Positions 9,790 to 21,109 of a DNA stretch of 64,000 nt are shown here, piece by piece. The notes beneath the pieces are model-generated. The model was not told the origin of the DNA. It worked only from the letters and a program-made list of their open reading frames with translations, and ran no database searches. Positions within the stretch are counted from its first letter, which is position 1. Every line of letters starts with the position of its first letter. The position numbers and the translations under genes were made by a program. The stretch spans positions 1,674,001-1,738,000 of the forward strand of contig CP141145.1 of NCBI GenBank assembly GCA_035235625.1, given 5' to 3'. This DNA comes from Saururus chinensis. Lineage: Eukaryota > Streptophyta > Magnoliopsida > Piperales > Saururaceae.

Positions 9790-11500
9790 CCACCGAACAT
9801 GGAAGATGTGCATGAAGTTAACTTGATTGATGGTTTTGTTTATAATACTTTCATTCAATTACATTTTGAGGATCCCTTAGAGACCTGTCTAGTACACTTT
9901 GGTAGCGGGTTTGACATTGAAAAATCAGTTGAGGAGGTTAATTCATTGCTAGATTATGTTCCTCTAATGAGTACTGAAAAATGGCAACCTAAAGTGGCTC
10001 TTTCATTATCATCATCACCACCCCTTCCATCCACTATGAAACCACCCAAGATGGCTCTAAAACCATTACCCGACACCCTCAGGTATGTGTTTTTAGGTTC
10101 TTTTGAAATTTTAATAGTCATCACAGCTTCCGATCTAGATGATGATCTAGAGAAAAAAATTAATTGATGTCCTTAAACATCATAAGGAGGCTATAGTGTG
10201 GACAATTATTGACATTAAGGGTATTAGTCCTTTTGTAGTTATGCATAGAATTCACTTAGATGAAAATGCTAAACCTTCAAGTGAATCTCAAATGCTCTTA
10301 AACCCTGTCATGCAAGATGTGGTTAGAGCAGAAGTTTTGAAGCTTTTGGATGTGGGTGTCATTTACCCAATTTCTGATAGTAGATGGGTGAGTCCTGTTT
10401 AGGTTGTGCCAAAGAAGTCAGGTATAACAATAGTCAAGAATGATTCTAATGAGTTAGTCCCAACCCGTGTTCAAACGGGTTGGCATGTTTGTATTGACTA
10501 CAGGAAGTTGAATGCCATGATAATGAAAGATCACTTTCCTCTTCCTTTTATAGATCAGATGTTAGAGAGGTTAGTCGGTCATGCTTATTATTGCTTTCAT
10601 GATGGGTATTCTGGTTATAACCAGATTCCTACAGCACCTGAGGATCAAGAGAAGACTACCTTCACTTGTCCTTTAGGGAAGTTTGCTTACAGTCGCATGC
10701 CCTTCGGGTTATGTAATGCACCTGCCATTTTCCAGCGGTGCATGATTAGCATTTTCTTAGGCATGGTAGAACGTTTCCTAAAGGTGTTTATGAATGATTT
10801 TTTAATCTTTGGCTCTATATTTGATGAGTGTTTGCACCACCTCTCCCTAGTGCTAGTGTAGGGTAAAGAGAAGAATCTTGTACTTAACTGGGAGAAATAT
10901 TATTTTATGGTACAGAAGGGGATTGTTCTTAGGCATGTCATATCACATAAGGGCATTGAGGCTGATAAAGCTAAAATTGTTTTAATTTCTCATCTTCCAC
11001 CTCCACAAATTGTAAAAGAAATTAGACCATTTTTGGGTCGTGTAGGCTTTTATAGGAGATTCATCAAAAACTTTAGTAAAATTTCTAGACCTTTGTACAA
11101 TTTACTTGCCAAGGATTCTCCATTTATTTTTTATGATGAGTGTCCTCATGCTTTTGAAATGCTAAAAACTGAATTGACCTCTGCACATATTATTAGACCA
11201 CTAGATTGGAGTATGCCCTTTGAAATTATGTGTGATGCCTTTGATTATGCCATTGGCGCTGTTTTAGGGCAACACATTGATAAACTTCTGCATGTGATCT
11301 ACTATGCTAGCAAAACTGTAAATGATGCTCAACTCAACTACTCCACCATTGAAAAAGAGTTGTTAGTTGTTGTTTTTGTACTAGATAAGTTTAGGTCCTA
11401 TTTATTAGGATCTAAGGTCTTTGTCTATTCGGATCATGCTGCATTGAAGTACCTTTTATCCAAAAAGGATGCAAAACCTTGTCTTATCTGATGGATATTG
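9790..11500 (+). pseudogene. Athila reverse transcriptase and RNase H
   Basis: The RT core spans about 10196-10900: WHVCIDYRKLNAM, the FHDGYSGYNQI block, SRMPFGLCNAPAIFQRCM and a catalytic-box region near 10790. RNase H of the Ty3 type follows at 10907-11500, with the FYRRFIKNFSKI connection, CDAFDYAIGAVLGQ, and YSDHAALKYLLSKKDAKP near the end. The order is standard for Gypsy pol. Broken in several places. Confidence 0.88.
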
Positions 11501-12910
11501 TTGCTACAAGAATTTGATCTTGAAATTCGGTATAAGAAGGGTTCCAAAAATGTTGTGGCAGACCACTTATCTAGATTGGCAGTTGATTTTACTAATGATT
11601 CTATACCTATTACCGAGTCTTTTCCTTATGAGCATTTACTTCATATCTCCCAGTTGCCTTGGTATGTTGATATAGTGAATTATCTTGTTTCTAAGCGAAT
11701 TTCTTCTTATTGGACTAAATAACATAGATGTAAATTTTTAGTTGAGGTCAAGTACTTCTTTTCGGATGACCCTTACTTGTTCAAATATTGTCCTGATCAG
11801 ATAATTAGGAGGTGTGTTCCTGAAAATGATCAACAAAATATCATCTCCTTTTGTCATGATCATGCTTGTGGTGGTCATTTTAGTTCTAGAAAGACTGCTC
11901 CAAAGATTTTGCAATATGGATTTTATTGGCCCACCATTTTTAGAGATTCTCACACTTATTGCTCAGCTTGTGAAAAATGTCAAAAGTTAGGGAGTATATC
12001 ACGTAGAAATATGATGCCACTAAACCCGATTTTGATAGTTGAGATATTTGATGTTTGGGGCATAGATGTTATGGGTTCTTTTCCTAATTCTTTTGCTAAT
12101 TTGTACATATTTGTTGGGGTTGATTATGTGTCTAAGTGGGTAGAGGCAATTGCTTGCAAAACCAATGATCACAAGGTTGTGGTTTACTTTTTGAGAGAAA
12201 ATATTTTTGCATGCTTTGGTACTCCACGTGCTATTATTAGTGATGGCGGGAAGCATTTTTGTAATAGGGTTTTTGATCAGTTAATGAAGAAATATGGTAT
12301 AACCCATAAAATTGCTACACCTTACCACCCCCAGATTAGTGGTCAAGTTTAGATTTCTGATAAGGAGATTAAACACATTTTGGAGAAAATGGTAAACCCC
12401 AATAGGAAAGATTGGTCACTATGACTTACTGATGCATTGTGGGCATACCGTAATGCATTTAAAACTCCCATTGGAATGTCTCCCTATAGAATTGTTTTTG
12501 GCAAGGCTTATCATCTTCCTGTTGAGTTAGAACATAGAGCATATTGGGCTATACAGCAATTTCATTTTGATCTTAACAAGGTAGGTGTTCATAGGAAGTT
12601 GCATACTAATGAATTGGAGGAAATTCAAAATGATGCTTATGATTGTGCTAACACTTATAAGGACAAGATGAAAAAGGTTCATGATCTGAACATCTTGAGG
12701 AAATCTTTTGCACCTGGTCAGAAGGTCCTTTATAATTCTTGTTTGCATTTATTTCTAGGAAAATTGAGATCTCGATGGACTAGTACTTTCATAGTTCATA
12801 TAGTTTATTCTCATGGAGCTGTTGAGATTCTCATGGAGCTGTTGAGATTGAGAATCCTAGGAATAGTGATGTGTTTAAGGTTAATGATCACCATCTTAAA
12901 TCATTTGTAG
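11498..12910 (+). pseudogene. Athila integrase
   Basis: Starts after RNase H with the KKGSKNVVADHLSRL bridge. The HHCC zinc-binding domain is visible around 11850-11990 ([14 protein letters not shown] and [11 protein letters not shown]). The DDE core begins with [12 protein letters not shown] and continues with SDGGKHFCN and the [14 protein letters not shown] block near 12300. The tail (12437-12750) has the [20 protein letters not shown] and [13 protein letters not shown] segments typical of Athila. It inserts element DNA into host chromatin in whole relatives. Broken. Confidence 0.88.
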
Positions 12911-14758
12911 TGTTGAGGAGTTCAGAACTTGATGAATTACTTCTGAAAGATCCTATTTATCAGGACTGAGTTTCATGTGTGTCTGGCTTAAGATAGTAAA
13001 CTTAGCACTCTTGGGAAGCAACCCAATTTTAGGTTTTGATAGTTATTTTGTTTATTTTTGTAGTTAGTGCTTTTATTTTATTTAGTTAGTTTTTAGTTTA
13101 TTATCTATTAATCGCTTTATTCTTTATTAGGGTGTGCTTATATGATTGATTATTGATTTACCCTTATGTGATTATGCTTGTGCTTTATTGACCATTTTTC
13201 TTTTTCTAGCTATGTCCATGAGCACGTCAACAAAGGTACTATCTCTTCTTTTTTCTCTTTTCTTATCTTAAGCATTATATTTATTTTCTTTTATATATTG
13301 AGGACAATGTTTAGTTTAGGTTTGGGGGTGTAGGAAGCAATTTTTAATTTTATTTTAGAGTATGTGTTTTGGTTTTAGTAAAAAAAATTAAAAAAAATTG
13401 AAAAAAATTGAAAAAATTAGATTTTATTTTATTTTATGATTTTTCTTATTTACATTGATGCTTCTTTTAGATATGTAACTTTATTTAATGATATCAAACT
13501 ATTTAGAACATGTTTATATGACTTAATAGATTTAATGATTTTGAGTTCTGATTACATCATATTGGTTTATCGTGCTCCTATTTTGAAAAATTAGAAAGAC
13601 ATTTATCTAAGTAAGAATTCGAGTCCTTGATTATAGTCTTACATCTTGATGGATATCATTAAATCTAAGTAATTGTTTTCTTACTTGAGTAAAACTTTGG
13701 TATGGTCTAGTAGTATTTAAGTTATCATAATGGAGTTTTGGGCTTGACTATTCTTGTTTTGTAGAACAGTCTATGGCTTTCTGTCATCACAATTAAGGCT
13801 GATTGTATAATGTGATTAGAATAAAAACAAAAACAAAAAAATAAAATTTGAAAAAAAAATTGTAAAAAATTATTTAAAGTCTCTCTATTGAGTAGACCGG
13901 GACTTGGCATGCCTCACTAAGCATAGGGTGTTTGAGTTAATAGGTATAGTTGACTAATTTATGATACGCATAACCTTGAAGCCTATTTGGTTGAAGTTAT
14001 TAAGCCTGAGGGGTGCTTTAACATCTAGTGCCTTGAGCCAACTAGATTGGGAGTCACTGACCAAACACTTGTTACATGGATCTTATAGAAAGCTTAAGAA
14101 GGGTAAGCCTTACACATGTCATATGAAATTAGCATAAAATTCTAGTAAGACATTATGTAGTTATATCCTGAATGGGATGTTAGGTGATCTAGGTTGTTTT
14201 ACTTTTCAAGGAAGGTTTTGCATGATTCTCTATTATGATCTCTTGAAGATGAATGGATGCTAATGTCTATTTTTGAGTGTTAAATTGAAATTGTTGAGTG
14301 GACATGATACACATTGAGTTGTTCAATTCATAAAATTAGGATTGTATAATTACTTGGCAATGTCTGTTTTAAAAAATTATTATTAATGTATGAGTACTTG
14401 CCAAGAATATGAAGTTGTTAGAATAAATTATTATTTTAGAAGAAAAGTTGTATTATGCATTACATTTATTTAAAATTAATTTTATTAAATGAAGTCACAT
14501 GTTTAGGAGGAGTTGATTTGTGAATTTTTTGTGGTTTTAATTTCAATTTTCTTTTATCTTTTTGGTTTTGAATTTTGTGAGTATATTCACTACAAACCCT
14601 CACGAGACTATAACTCGTCTACTAGTGTAAGGTAGGGGTTTAAAGGCTTGTTGCATATGCTAAATGCAATCAAGATTTCCTGCGGAAGTGGAGTAGTTAG
14701 TTTTGTTTTAGTTTTTAGTTTTGCTCAAGGACTAGCAAAATATAAGTTTGGGGGTATT
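12911..14758 (+). other. Athila post-integrase spacer, no env frame seen
   Basis: About 1.85 kb, AT-rich, with no sustained reading frame and no recognisable env-like ORF. It contains an internal polypurine tract, GTTTGGGGGTGTAGGAAG, near 13320, and the terminal one, AAGTTTGGGGGTATT, just before the 3' LTR. Paired tracts of this kind are usual in Athila. An A-rich run lies at 13380-13420. Confidence 0.7.
14745..14758 (+). other. Polypurine tract of Athila
   Basis: AGTTTGGGGGTATT directly before the TG that starts the 3' LTR. It is the priming site for plus-strand synthesis in Gypsy elements. Confidence 0.7.
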
Positions 14759-15395
14759 TGATATATATGATTTTTTTACATTTTATACGCTTATTTACCT
14801 TATTTGCTAGTGTATGATTAGATTAAGGGTTAGTTAGTGTTTATTTATGTTAAGATAGATATTAGTGGTGTGATTTAATTATTAGTTAATTTGGGCAATG
14901 TTAATTGTTTACGAGTGTATTTGAATAAAATCAGTGTTTTGCATATGTCTTACACATTTGAATTATGACTATTTAGGTGATTTAGGTGATGCATGCTTAC
15001 CAAAGGATGCGGACGATGTTTAGAAAAATTTATAGTACACTACACATGCTTAAAAGTGATTTGGACAACTTTCTGGAGCTGTGGTCATGCTAGAAATATC
15101 TATGGACATGAACAAAAGAGCTTAATGAGCGCAGAAGAAATTTGGACGAGTTCTTGGACAAAAATTGGACAGAAATGTCGAGATTACAGTTATTTGATTT
15201 TGGGTGAAATTGAATACAAATTTTAGTAAATATATTTGTCATTTCAATACCCATTTCAATTTAGTTAATGGAGAACATGTTTAAAGTTTAAAATTGAAGA
15301 ATAAGAGCTGATTTTCGTGGCTACCATTGTTGGTCACAAACAAGATGGAATAAAGAAAGGAAACTGAAATTAAAGTGGGAAATAATTTAACAACA
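14759..15395 (+). repeat. Athila 3' LTR
   Basis: 637 bp, starts TGATATATATGA and ends AACAACA, followed by the TSD GTTTT. Collinear with the 5' LTR at 6732-7371. Confidence 0.9.
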
Positions 15396-16141
15396 GTTTT
15401 TCCCTTTTAGAGAGGCTAAATAAAAAAATAAACCCCTTCACGACGTAGGGTGCCCTTGAATTAGGTAAGAGTGGTCTTTGGATGGAAGAAATCGGGTAAG
15501 AAAAGACTTAGAAGTGAGTATTTAAAACTATAGACCAAGCAAAGGTCATAAGAGAGGAGAGGATAAAGGGGTAGGGTGAATTGGAAACACCCCTCCCTTT
15601 CCTTAAATAGACAAAGAGGAAGTTGGTCGCACATCCAATAGCTACAGGAGCATGGCATCCCATGCTCCTGTAGTCAAGTGCAAGCCTAGCCTGCGGTTGA
15701 TAGGCTAGCCTAAAGCCTGCTTGTCGTGGCAGGCGAACCTACCGCGGCAGGTGCTGGCGTCAATGTGTTGACGTAAACTTTTTTTTCTTTTTTTCAAAAC
15801 TCGATAACTTGTTACCCCCTGCTCAGATTCACACGTTCTTCTTGCCAAGGGCCTCATATTGATGAGCCCTTCAATACAATACCACACAAGCGTATGTTTC
15901 CACGTGAATGTAAAGTGGGCCTCACCCATGACACACTTATTGAGCCATAATCAAGGATCCTGGTGTCAAAATTTTGTGTTCTTGGGCTCATTATACTTGT
16001 CTCTCCGAGCACTACAAACAATCTAAAAGATTCAAAAGAAGATTATTCCTCAAACAACATCAATTTAATAAAAAGGCTTGTTGGGCCAAAAACTAAAAAT
16101 AGGTCCGAAGGTATATTTTTAAAAAAATTTGGGTTGTAACA
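15396..16141 (-). repeat. LTR A (3' LTR) of Tekay-like element 2
   Basis: Starts TGTTACAACCC on the minus strand at 16141. It contains GTGAGGCCCAC (about 15915-15925), the diverged U3 motif (15850-15869) and a TATA-like CTATTTAAGG (about 15600-15609). It aligns with LTR B (17060-17642). Its far end probably continues at 6731 beyond the Athila insertion. Confidence 0.75.
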
Positions 16142-16157
16142 ATCTACTCCCTTTTAA
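16142..16157 (-). other. Polypurine tract of Tekay-like element 2
   Basis: Minus strand AAAAGGGAGTAGAT directly before TGTTACAACCC, in the expected place for the plus-strand primer. Confidence 0.65.
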
Positions 16158-16222
16158 AAATTTTGGCCTCAAAATTTGAACAACATTTAAACACTGAAAA
16201 TGTCAGGAATGTGAGAGGGGTG

Positions 16223-17119
16223 CTAAACGTACTTCCAAAGAATGGATATGTGGAAGACGTTATGGATGCCATCAAGTTGCAAGGGTAAGGCTAACTTGTA
16301 AGCCACTAGGCCTATCCTTTCAAAGATCTCAAAGAGACCCAAGAAACATGGACTTAACTTACCTTTGATGCCGAATCGCTTGGCCCTTTGAGTTGGCAAG
16401 ATTTTCAGACGTACATGTTCGCCTACGCTGAATTTGTGATCCTTCTGTCTTTTATCAGTGTAACTCTTTTGATGACTCTGTGCTAATACTAGCCATTCCT
16501 TGATCAGTTTTACCTTATCCACACACTGGTGCAAGAACTCTGATTTTAGTAGTTGACCTTCTCCCACCTCGCTCCAACACATCGGAGATTTGTAAGGTCT
16601 CCAATACAAAGCTGTAAGGAGCCATGCCAATGCTCAAGTGAAAACTATTGTTGTAAGGAAACTCTACCAATGGTAGATGATTGCCCCAATTACCCTTCCA
16701 GTTGATAGTGCATATGTGCAACATGTCTTCAAGAGTGTGGATAGTCCTCTCTGACAAGCCATCAGTTTGTGGTCGAAAGTAGTGCTAAACTTGAGACTGG
16801 TACCCAATTCTTTTTGGACTCCTTATCAAAACATAGATGTAAATTGGTTATCCCTATCTAAAAAGATAGATAGCGGTACTCCATGGCAACTCACGATTTT
16901 GTTCACATATAACTTCGTAAACAATTCCAAGGAGTGCTTCCTTAACAAAAGAAAATGAGCATACTTTGTGAGTTGGTCAACTATGACCCAGATTGACTCA
17001 TGCCCTAGAGTCATTTGCAGTAAACCCGAGACAAAATCCATGGTAATATGTTCCTGTTTACCCTCCCTCTCCTTAAATAGACAAAGAGGACAAATGCACA
17101 ACATGTGTTGCGCATTCAA
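16223..17119 (-). pseudogene. Gypsy integrase, core to C-terminus
   Basis: In minus-strand order: [11 protein letters not shown] opening the DDE core, [15 protein letters not shown], a DRDNQFTS-type motif, then NWGNHLPLVEFPYNNSFH and the C-terminal GEHVRLKILPTQRAKRFG...GKLSPCFLGLFEI block, ending with LDGIHNVFHISIL. This is the standard chromovirus integrase tail. It is spread over three overlapping frames, so several breaks are present. Confidence 0.85.
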
Positions 17120-17642
17120 CGGCTACAAGAGCATGCAGCCCATGCTCTAGCAATCAACCACAGGCTAACCTAAAGCCTATTGTGGTAGGTGATCTGCCTC
17201 AGGAGGTGCTAGCGTCAGCATCTACTGATGCCAGCGTGGCAGCATTGGCTAATGCTAGCATTGCTGGCATTTGCATCCTAGTACAATCTTTTTAAAAAAA
17301 AACTTGATAACTTTTTAGCCTATTCAGATTTGTGCATTCTTTGCTCCAATGAGCTTGTATCAACATAACATTTGAAACAAGACCACACAGGGGTATGTTT
17401 ACTCATGAATGTAAAGTGGGCCCCGCCCAGACCTGCTTATCGAGTCCATAGCCTACGATCCTAGTGTAAAAATTTTACGTTCTTAGGCATGTTACAATTG
17501 TCTCTCCGAGCCCTACGAATGATATAGAAGGTTCAAAAGAAGATTTAGGCTTGGACAACATCAATTTAATAAAAAGGCTTGTTCGGCCGAAAACTTAAAA
17601 TAGGTCCAAAGGTATGTTTTAAAATTTTTTTGAGTTGTTACA
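17060..17642 (-). repeat. LTR B (5' LTR, truncated) of Tekay-like element 2
   Basis: Starts TGTAACAACTC on the minus strand at 17642, with GGGGCCCACTTTAC near 17415-17428 and CTATTTAAGGAGAGGG near 17068-17082. It ends abruptly where integrase begins, which marks the deletion junction. Confidence 0.75.
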
Positions 17643-18009
17643 CTGACATATGTTAAATTTATTTCTAATAGAATATATGCTCCGACTAAGTATTTTAAAA
17701 TAGTCACCACCCTAGACCTTGTTGGACCCGGTGAGGAATAGATTGCGGGTAGAAACAACTTGTGAGAAGGCACTTTTTTGGGAGTTGTAAGAGGTGACTA
17801 AGGATCTACGACTACACCAGTACTTTGTTTTACTTTTGTGGGCTTGAGAAGACTTGTTTATATTTTTACTTGTGTGTTTGTACACATACAATATAATTCC
17901 TAGGAAATGAACTATATTTTGTTATGTTTGTGGCAAACTGTCACCAGGTCGTGACCCGAACAAGCTCTTATTATAGTTTTAATTTTTTTTGTACTTTAAA
18001 AAATAATCC
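17643..18009. other. Unassigned AT-rich DNA
   Basis: No gene or repeat family recognised. It separates the LTR from the trinucleotide tract. Confidence 0.5.
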
Positions 18010-18776
18010 GAGTCATGATAGGTGGAGTTAGCAATGGTGGTGTGGATGGTAGTAATGGCAGCCGTGGCAGCAGCAACGGTGGTTGCAAAATTGGTGGTGA
18101 CAATGGCGGTGGTGGAGGCTGTGGTATTTGTGGAAACTACGAAGATGGTGGCAATGACTTTGGTGGTAGAGGTGACAATGATGGTGGTGGCGATGGTGGT
18201 GGTGGGGGCAACTGTGGTGGCGGTGGCAATGGTGACAGTGGTAGAGGTAGCGGTGGTGATAATGATGGCAATTGTGGCTATGGTGGTGGCCATGGTGGTG
18301 GTTGCCATAGTGGTAGTAGTAGTGGTGGAGGTGATAGTGGCTGTGATCGTAGAGGTGGAGGTGGTGGCAGTGATGGTGATGGTAGCAGTAGTGGAGGTAT
18401 TACTTGTGGTGGCGGTGGTAATGATGATAGCAATGATGGCGGTAATAGTAGCAATGGTGAAGGTGGTGGTGCCGGTGGTGGTGCCAGTGGTGGCAATAGA
18501 GGCATTGGTAGAGGTGGTAGCAGTAGTGGTGGTGGTGGCAGCAGTAGTGACAGATATCGTATTGGTAGAGGGAGTGGTAGCAACAGTGGTTGTCGCTATG
18601 GCGATAGTGGTAATAGTAGTGGTGGTGATAGTGACAGTAATGGTAGTGCTAGTGGTAGTAGTAGTAGTGGTGGTGATAATAATAGAAGTGGCAGTGGTAG
18701 TGGTGGCAGCAATGATGATAGTAGTGGTAGTTGTAACAATGGCAATGGCATCAGTAGTGGCGGTAGCGACAAGGTT
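18010..18776 (+). repeat. Long imperfect GGN/AGN trinucleotide tract
   Basis: About 770 bp of nearly uninterrupted triplets (GGT, GGC, AGT, AAT, GAT). It is open in several frames on both strands: Gly/Ser/Asn-rich or Val/Met-rich on the plus strand, Thr/Ile-rich or Pro/Leu-rich on the minus strand. Such multi-frame openness points to an expanded, decayed triplet repeat rather than a gene. A glycine-rich-protein origin cannot be excluded, but there is no signal peptide, start context or flanking exon to support it. Confidence 0.75.
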
Positions 18777-19128
18777 TACACTAAGAATATTATAGGCATA
18801 AATCTTTGATATGCATATTTTCTCCCAAAATCTATAGGTTGAGGAGTAAAATAAATTTTGGGCCAATTTTCACCCTTTTTCTCCGAGTATTCACTTTAAT
18901 TTCTCCTTCTAGTTGCACCAAAGAGTAGAAACTAGAAATCTTCGAAAAAAAATTATTTTATTTCTCTATTTTTCACCGAAGCTAATGTACCCTAACTATT
19001 TTGCTAATTAGGAGGTACTCAGCGTTTGTTGGGGGAAAATAGATGCATTCTTAAGCAATATAAAATTCCTTCACCCGAAACACAAGCACCCAACATCATC
19101 AACATTTCCATCTTCTGTATTGCCAGCC

Positions 19129-19590
19129 ATGTCGATGGCGACCCAATTAGTGCAGAGCCACCGAGTCAGGGTGGAGGTGTGTCATGGGGACACCATGTGC
19201 AAGAGGAAGTGCATGGAGCTGCTGAAGGAGATACACTTCCCCAAGGGGCTGCTACCGTTGGAGGACATTGAGGAGGCTGGCCACAACTGGAAGACCAGCT
19301 TCTTCTAATGTAAAACAGAAGCGAAGCATTGGGCATGATTTCCACAAGATCGGCCACTAAGTCTGGTATGATACCATGGTCATGGCATTTGTCAAGGACC
19401 GGCACTGAAGCACATTTTAGGTATCCAAAGCAAAGAGCGCTTCATCTTGCTTTCCCCCACCGACGTGTTCATCGGCCATTCCTCTTCCTCCACCATCACT
19501 TTCTGCACCCCTACTGGCCTTTGCCACAGCTTCCGTATCTACGCCTTTGAGCTCGAGGAGGACGACCTTGCCGCCTCATTCAAGAAGTGA
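19129..19590 (+). pseudogene. DUF538 protein pseudogene
   Basis: Clearly homologous to the DUF538 gene at 50438-50869. It starts MSMATQLVQSHR and continues through CMELLKEIHFPKGLLPLEDIEEAGHN, after which a stop codon follows the FF residues (about 19307). The match resumes in shifted frames: SKERFILLSPTDVFIGH (about 19433-19485), then FCTPTGLCHSF, and ends AFELEEDDLAASFKK with stop at 19588-19590. The middle (19310-19430) has at least one more frameshift. A TATAAAAT at about 19059 and CA-rich leader sequence upstream parallel the other copy, so this is a duplicated gene with its promoter region, not a processed copy. DUF538 proteins are plant-specific, of uncertain biochemical role. Confidence 0.85.
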
Positions 19591-20436
19591 GTATACATGG
19601 ATGATGTCACTAGTAAACAGGTTCCACTTTGTAAATGGGGGGAGATATGTGTTTCAACTCTGACCACCATATCATTTATCATGTCATGGGAATTAGCCTG
19701 CTCGAAATAATGTAATATCAAGATCAGATGAATTATTGTGATTTTGAAGAAAGATAAATAAGAGTCGGGAATACTTTTGGATTGTCATTTCTAACACCCC
19801 CTTTATAGTTAAAACATTCTTATACCAAGCATTATCCTTGAGAGTGTGGCTATTTACAACCCATTTTTTTTGTCCCCCAAGCAAATGCAAAAAAATTAGT
19901 AATTTTTTTACTTCAATACCCCACTTATCCCCTATTGGTTTACTCTTCCTTCACCCATTGTTTGGGTTTTGGCGGGGGTATTCCCCACCATATATTAATG
20001 GATTTGATGGGGACCTGGAGTCCCGGTAAGTTTGTGCAATTGTTGGCAGGAGGCACCTCCTGCCAAAATGAAGACATTAACTTTGAAGTTAGTATCTGGA
20101 TTTTGGTGGGGGGTACTCCCAACAAATATTAATAGATTTAACGGAGACTTGGAGTCATCATAAGTTTGTGCAACTATTGGCAGGGACACCCCCGGCAGAC
20201 ATTATTTTTTCGAACTAGGTTACCAGTGAGAGGATAGATAAGTTATACATGGGGTGCCTAAGTAACAGGGAAACAAGAAAAAAATAAGGTCTGAATAGCC
20301 ACATTCTATCCTTAAAGCTTCAAACGTCTCATCTGGCAAGGTTTTAATAAAGCCTTCCATATCCACTTTGTGTTGTTGCAATTCTTAGATTCATAGTTTT
20401 TTATTTCTAATGAGCTCTTAAAGAATTGATATCTAA
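19591..20436. other. Non-coding DNA with a direct duplication
   Basis: 3' flank of the pseudogene. It holds two diverged copies of a ~100-bp unit (about 19963-20065 and 20095-20197), each with a GGGGGTAYTCCC-like palindromic head, an ATTAATRGATTTRAYGGRGACYTGGAGTC-type core (described, not exact) and a TTGTGCAAYTRTTGGCAGG tail. Otherwise nothing recognised. Confidence 0.55.
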
Positions 20437-20438
20437 TA

Positions 20439-20637
20439 CTCCCTCCATTCTAAATTAATTGCTCCTACACACAAAAAGAAATTATTCCTTATTAATAGCT
20501 CTATTTTATTCAATTTAAGTGATTGGGTACTTTAAAAGAAGTAACATAACCTTATTTTCCCTTCTCATAAAATTCGGTTTCACCATTTAATAAAAATTAT
20601 TATTTTTCAAATATATCTTAATAAAGGAGGGAGGGAG
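20439..20637. mobile_element. Stowaway-like MITE
   Basis: 199 bp. Starts CTCCCTCCATTCTAAATTAA and ends AAAGGAGGGAGGGAG, which are inverse of each other at the outer 8-10 bases (CTCCCTCC / GGAGGGAG). It is flanked on both sides by TA, the Tc1/mariner-type target (20437-20438, 20638-20639). AT-rich and non-coding. It would be mobilised in trans by a mariner-like transposase. Confidence 0.8.
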
Positions 20638-20639
20638 TA

Positions 20640-21109
20640 TGTCAAAATATATTTTGGGAAAGTATGATCTAATTCTAAGTGGAGACTATAAGGATATTAC
20701 AAGGATAGATAAGTAAAACCCTTGTAAAAACTAATTAAGGGACCTTCCTCACTTGCATGTTCTCAATCTCACAAAAAATAAAGTAATTGAGGGAGATAAA
20801 GAAAGAGAAAAAGTTTATTTTCCAGTAATAAATATTAAACTCAAAATTATAAACTGGTTTGACAACCTTAATGGTGTCCAGTATTTGTTGTCCCTCTGTC
20901 CAACATTAATATCTCCATTTGTTTTCTTGAAAAGAAACAAATGGAGCTTTTAATGTAGGACAAGGGGGATTTCAGTCTACTCTTGTATGACACCTATATG
21001 GTCCTAGTGGCATAATTTGAAAATAAAAATAACTTTACTAACAACTGACATAAATTAACCAATAGAATGAAAGACTACCATAGTTGAAAGTCCGAAGAGA
21101 GAAAAGCTA
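20640..21109. other. Unassigned AT-rich DNA
   Basis: No gene or named repeat recognised. Confidence 0.5.

Larger units (their letters stand above)
6732..15395 (+). mobile_element. Athila-type Ty3/Gypsy element with both LTRs
   Basis: 8.66 kb, plus strand. Parts in order: 5' LTR, Asp-tRNA-type primer site, gag, protease, RT, RNase H, integrase, a long non-coding region of about 1.85 kb holding an internal polypurine tract, the terminal polypurine tract and the 3' LTR. It is flanked by a 5-bp duplication, GTTTT (6727-6731 and 15396-15400). The gag block, the Asp-tRNA primer site and the long spacer after integrase are Athila hallmarks. The coding region is broken in roughly ten places, so it is not autonomous. 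By eye the LTRs differ at well under one base in ten, suggesting insertion a few million years ago at usual plant rates. Confidence 0.9.
15396..17642 (-). mobile_element. Tekay-like Gypsy element 2, internally deleted
   Basis: On the minus strand: 5' LTR (17642 to about 17060), then directly integrase (about 17060-16223), a polypurine tract, and the 3' LTR (16141 leftwards), which is interrupted at 15396 by Athila. Gag, protease, RT, RNase H and the distal part of the 5' LTR are absent, so this is a large-deletion derivative and clearly a fossil. The two LTRs resemble each other over about 550 bp, including the TATA region and the U3 motif. They are more diverged from each other than the Athila LTRs are, in line with an older insertion. 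Confidence 0.8.

Noticed and set aside
12911-14744. Possible env-like gene of the Athila element
   Set aside because: No sustained frame, signal peptide or transmembrane segment could be found in this spacer.
18015-18866. Long open frames on both strands (Gly/Ser-rich, Val-rich, Thr/Ile-rich)
   Set aside because: Product of a trinucleotide repeat; simultaneous openness in many frames argues against a real gene.
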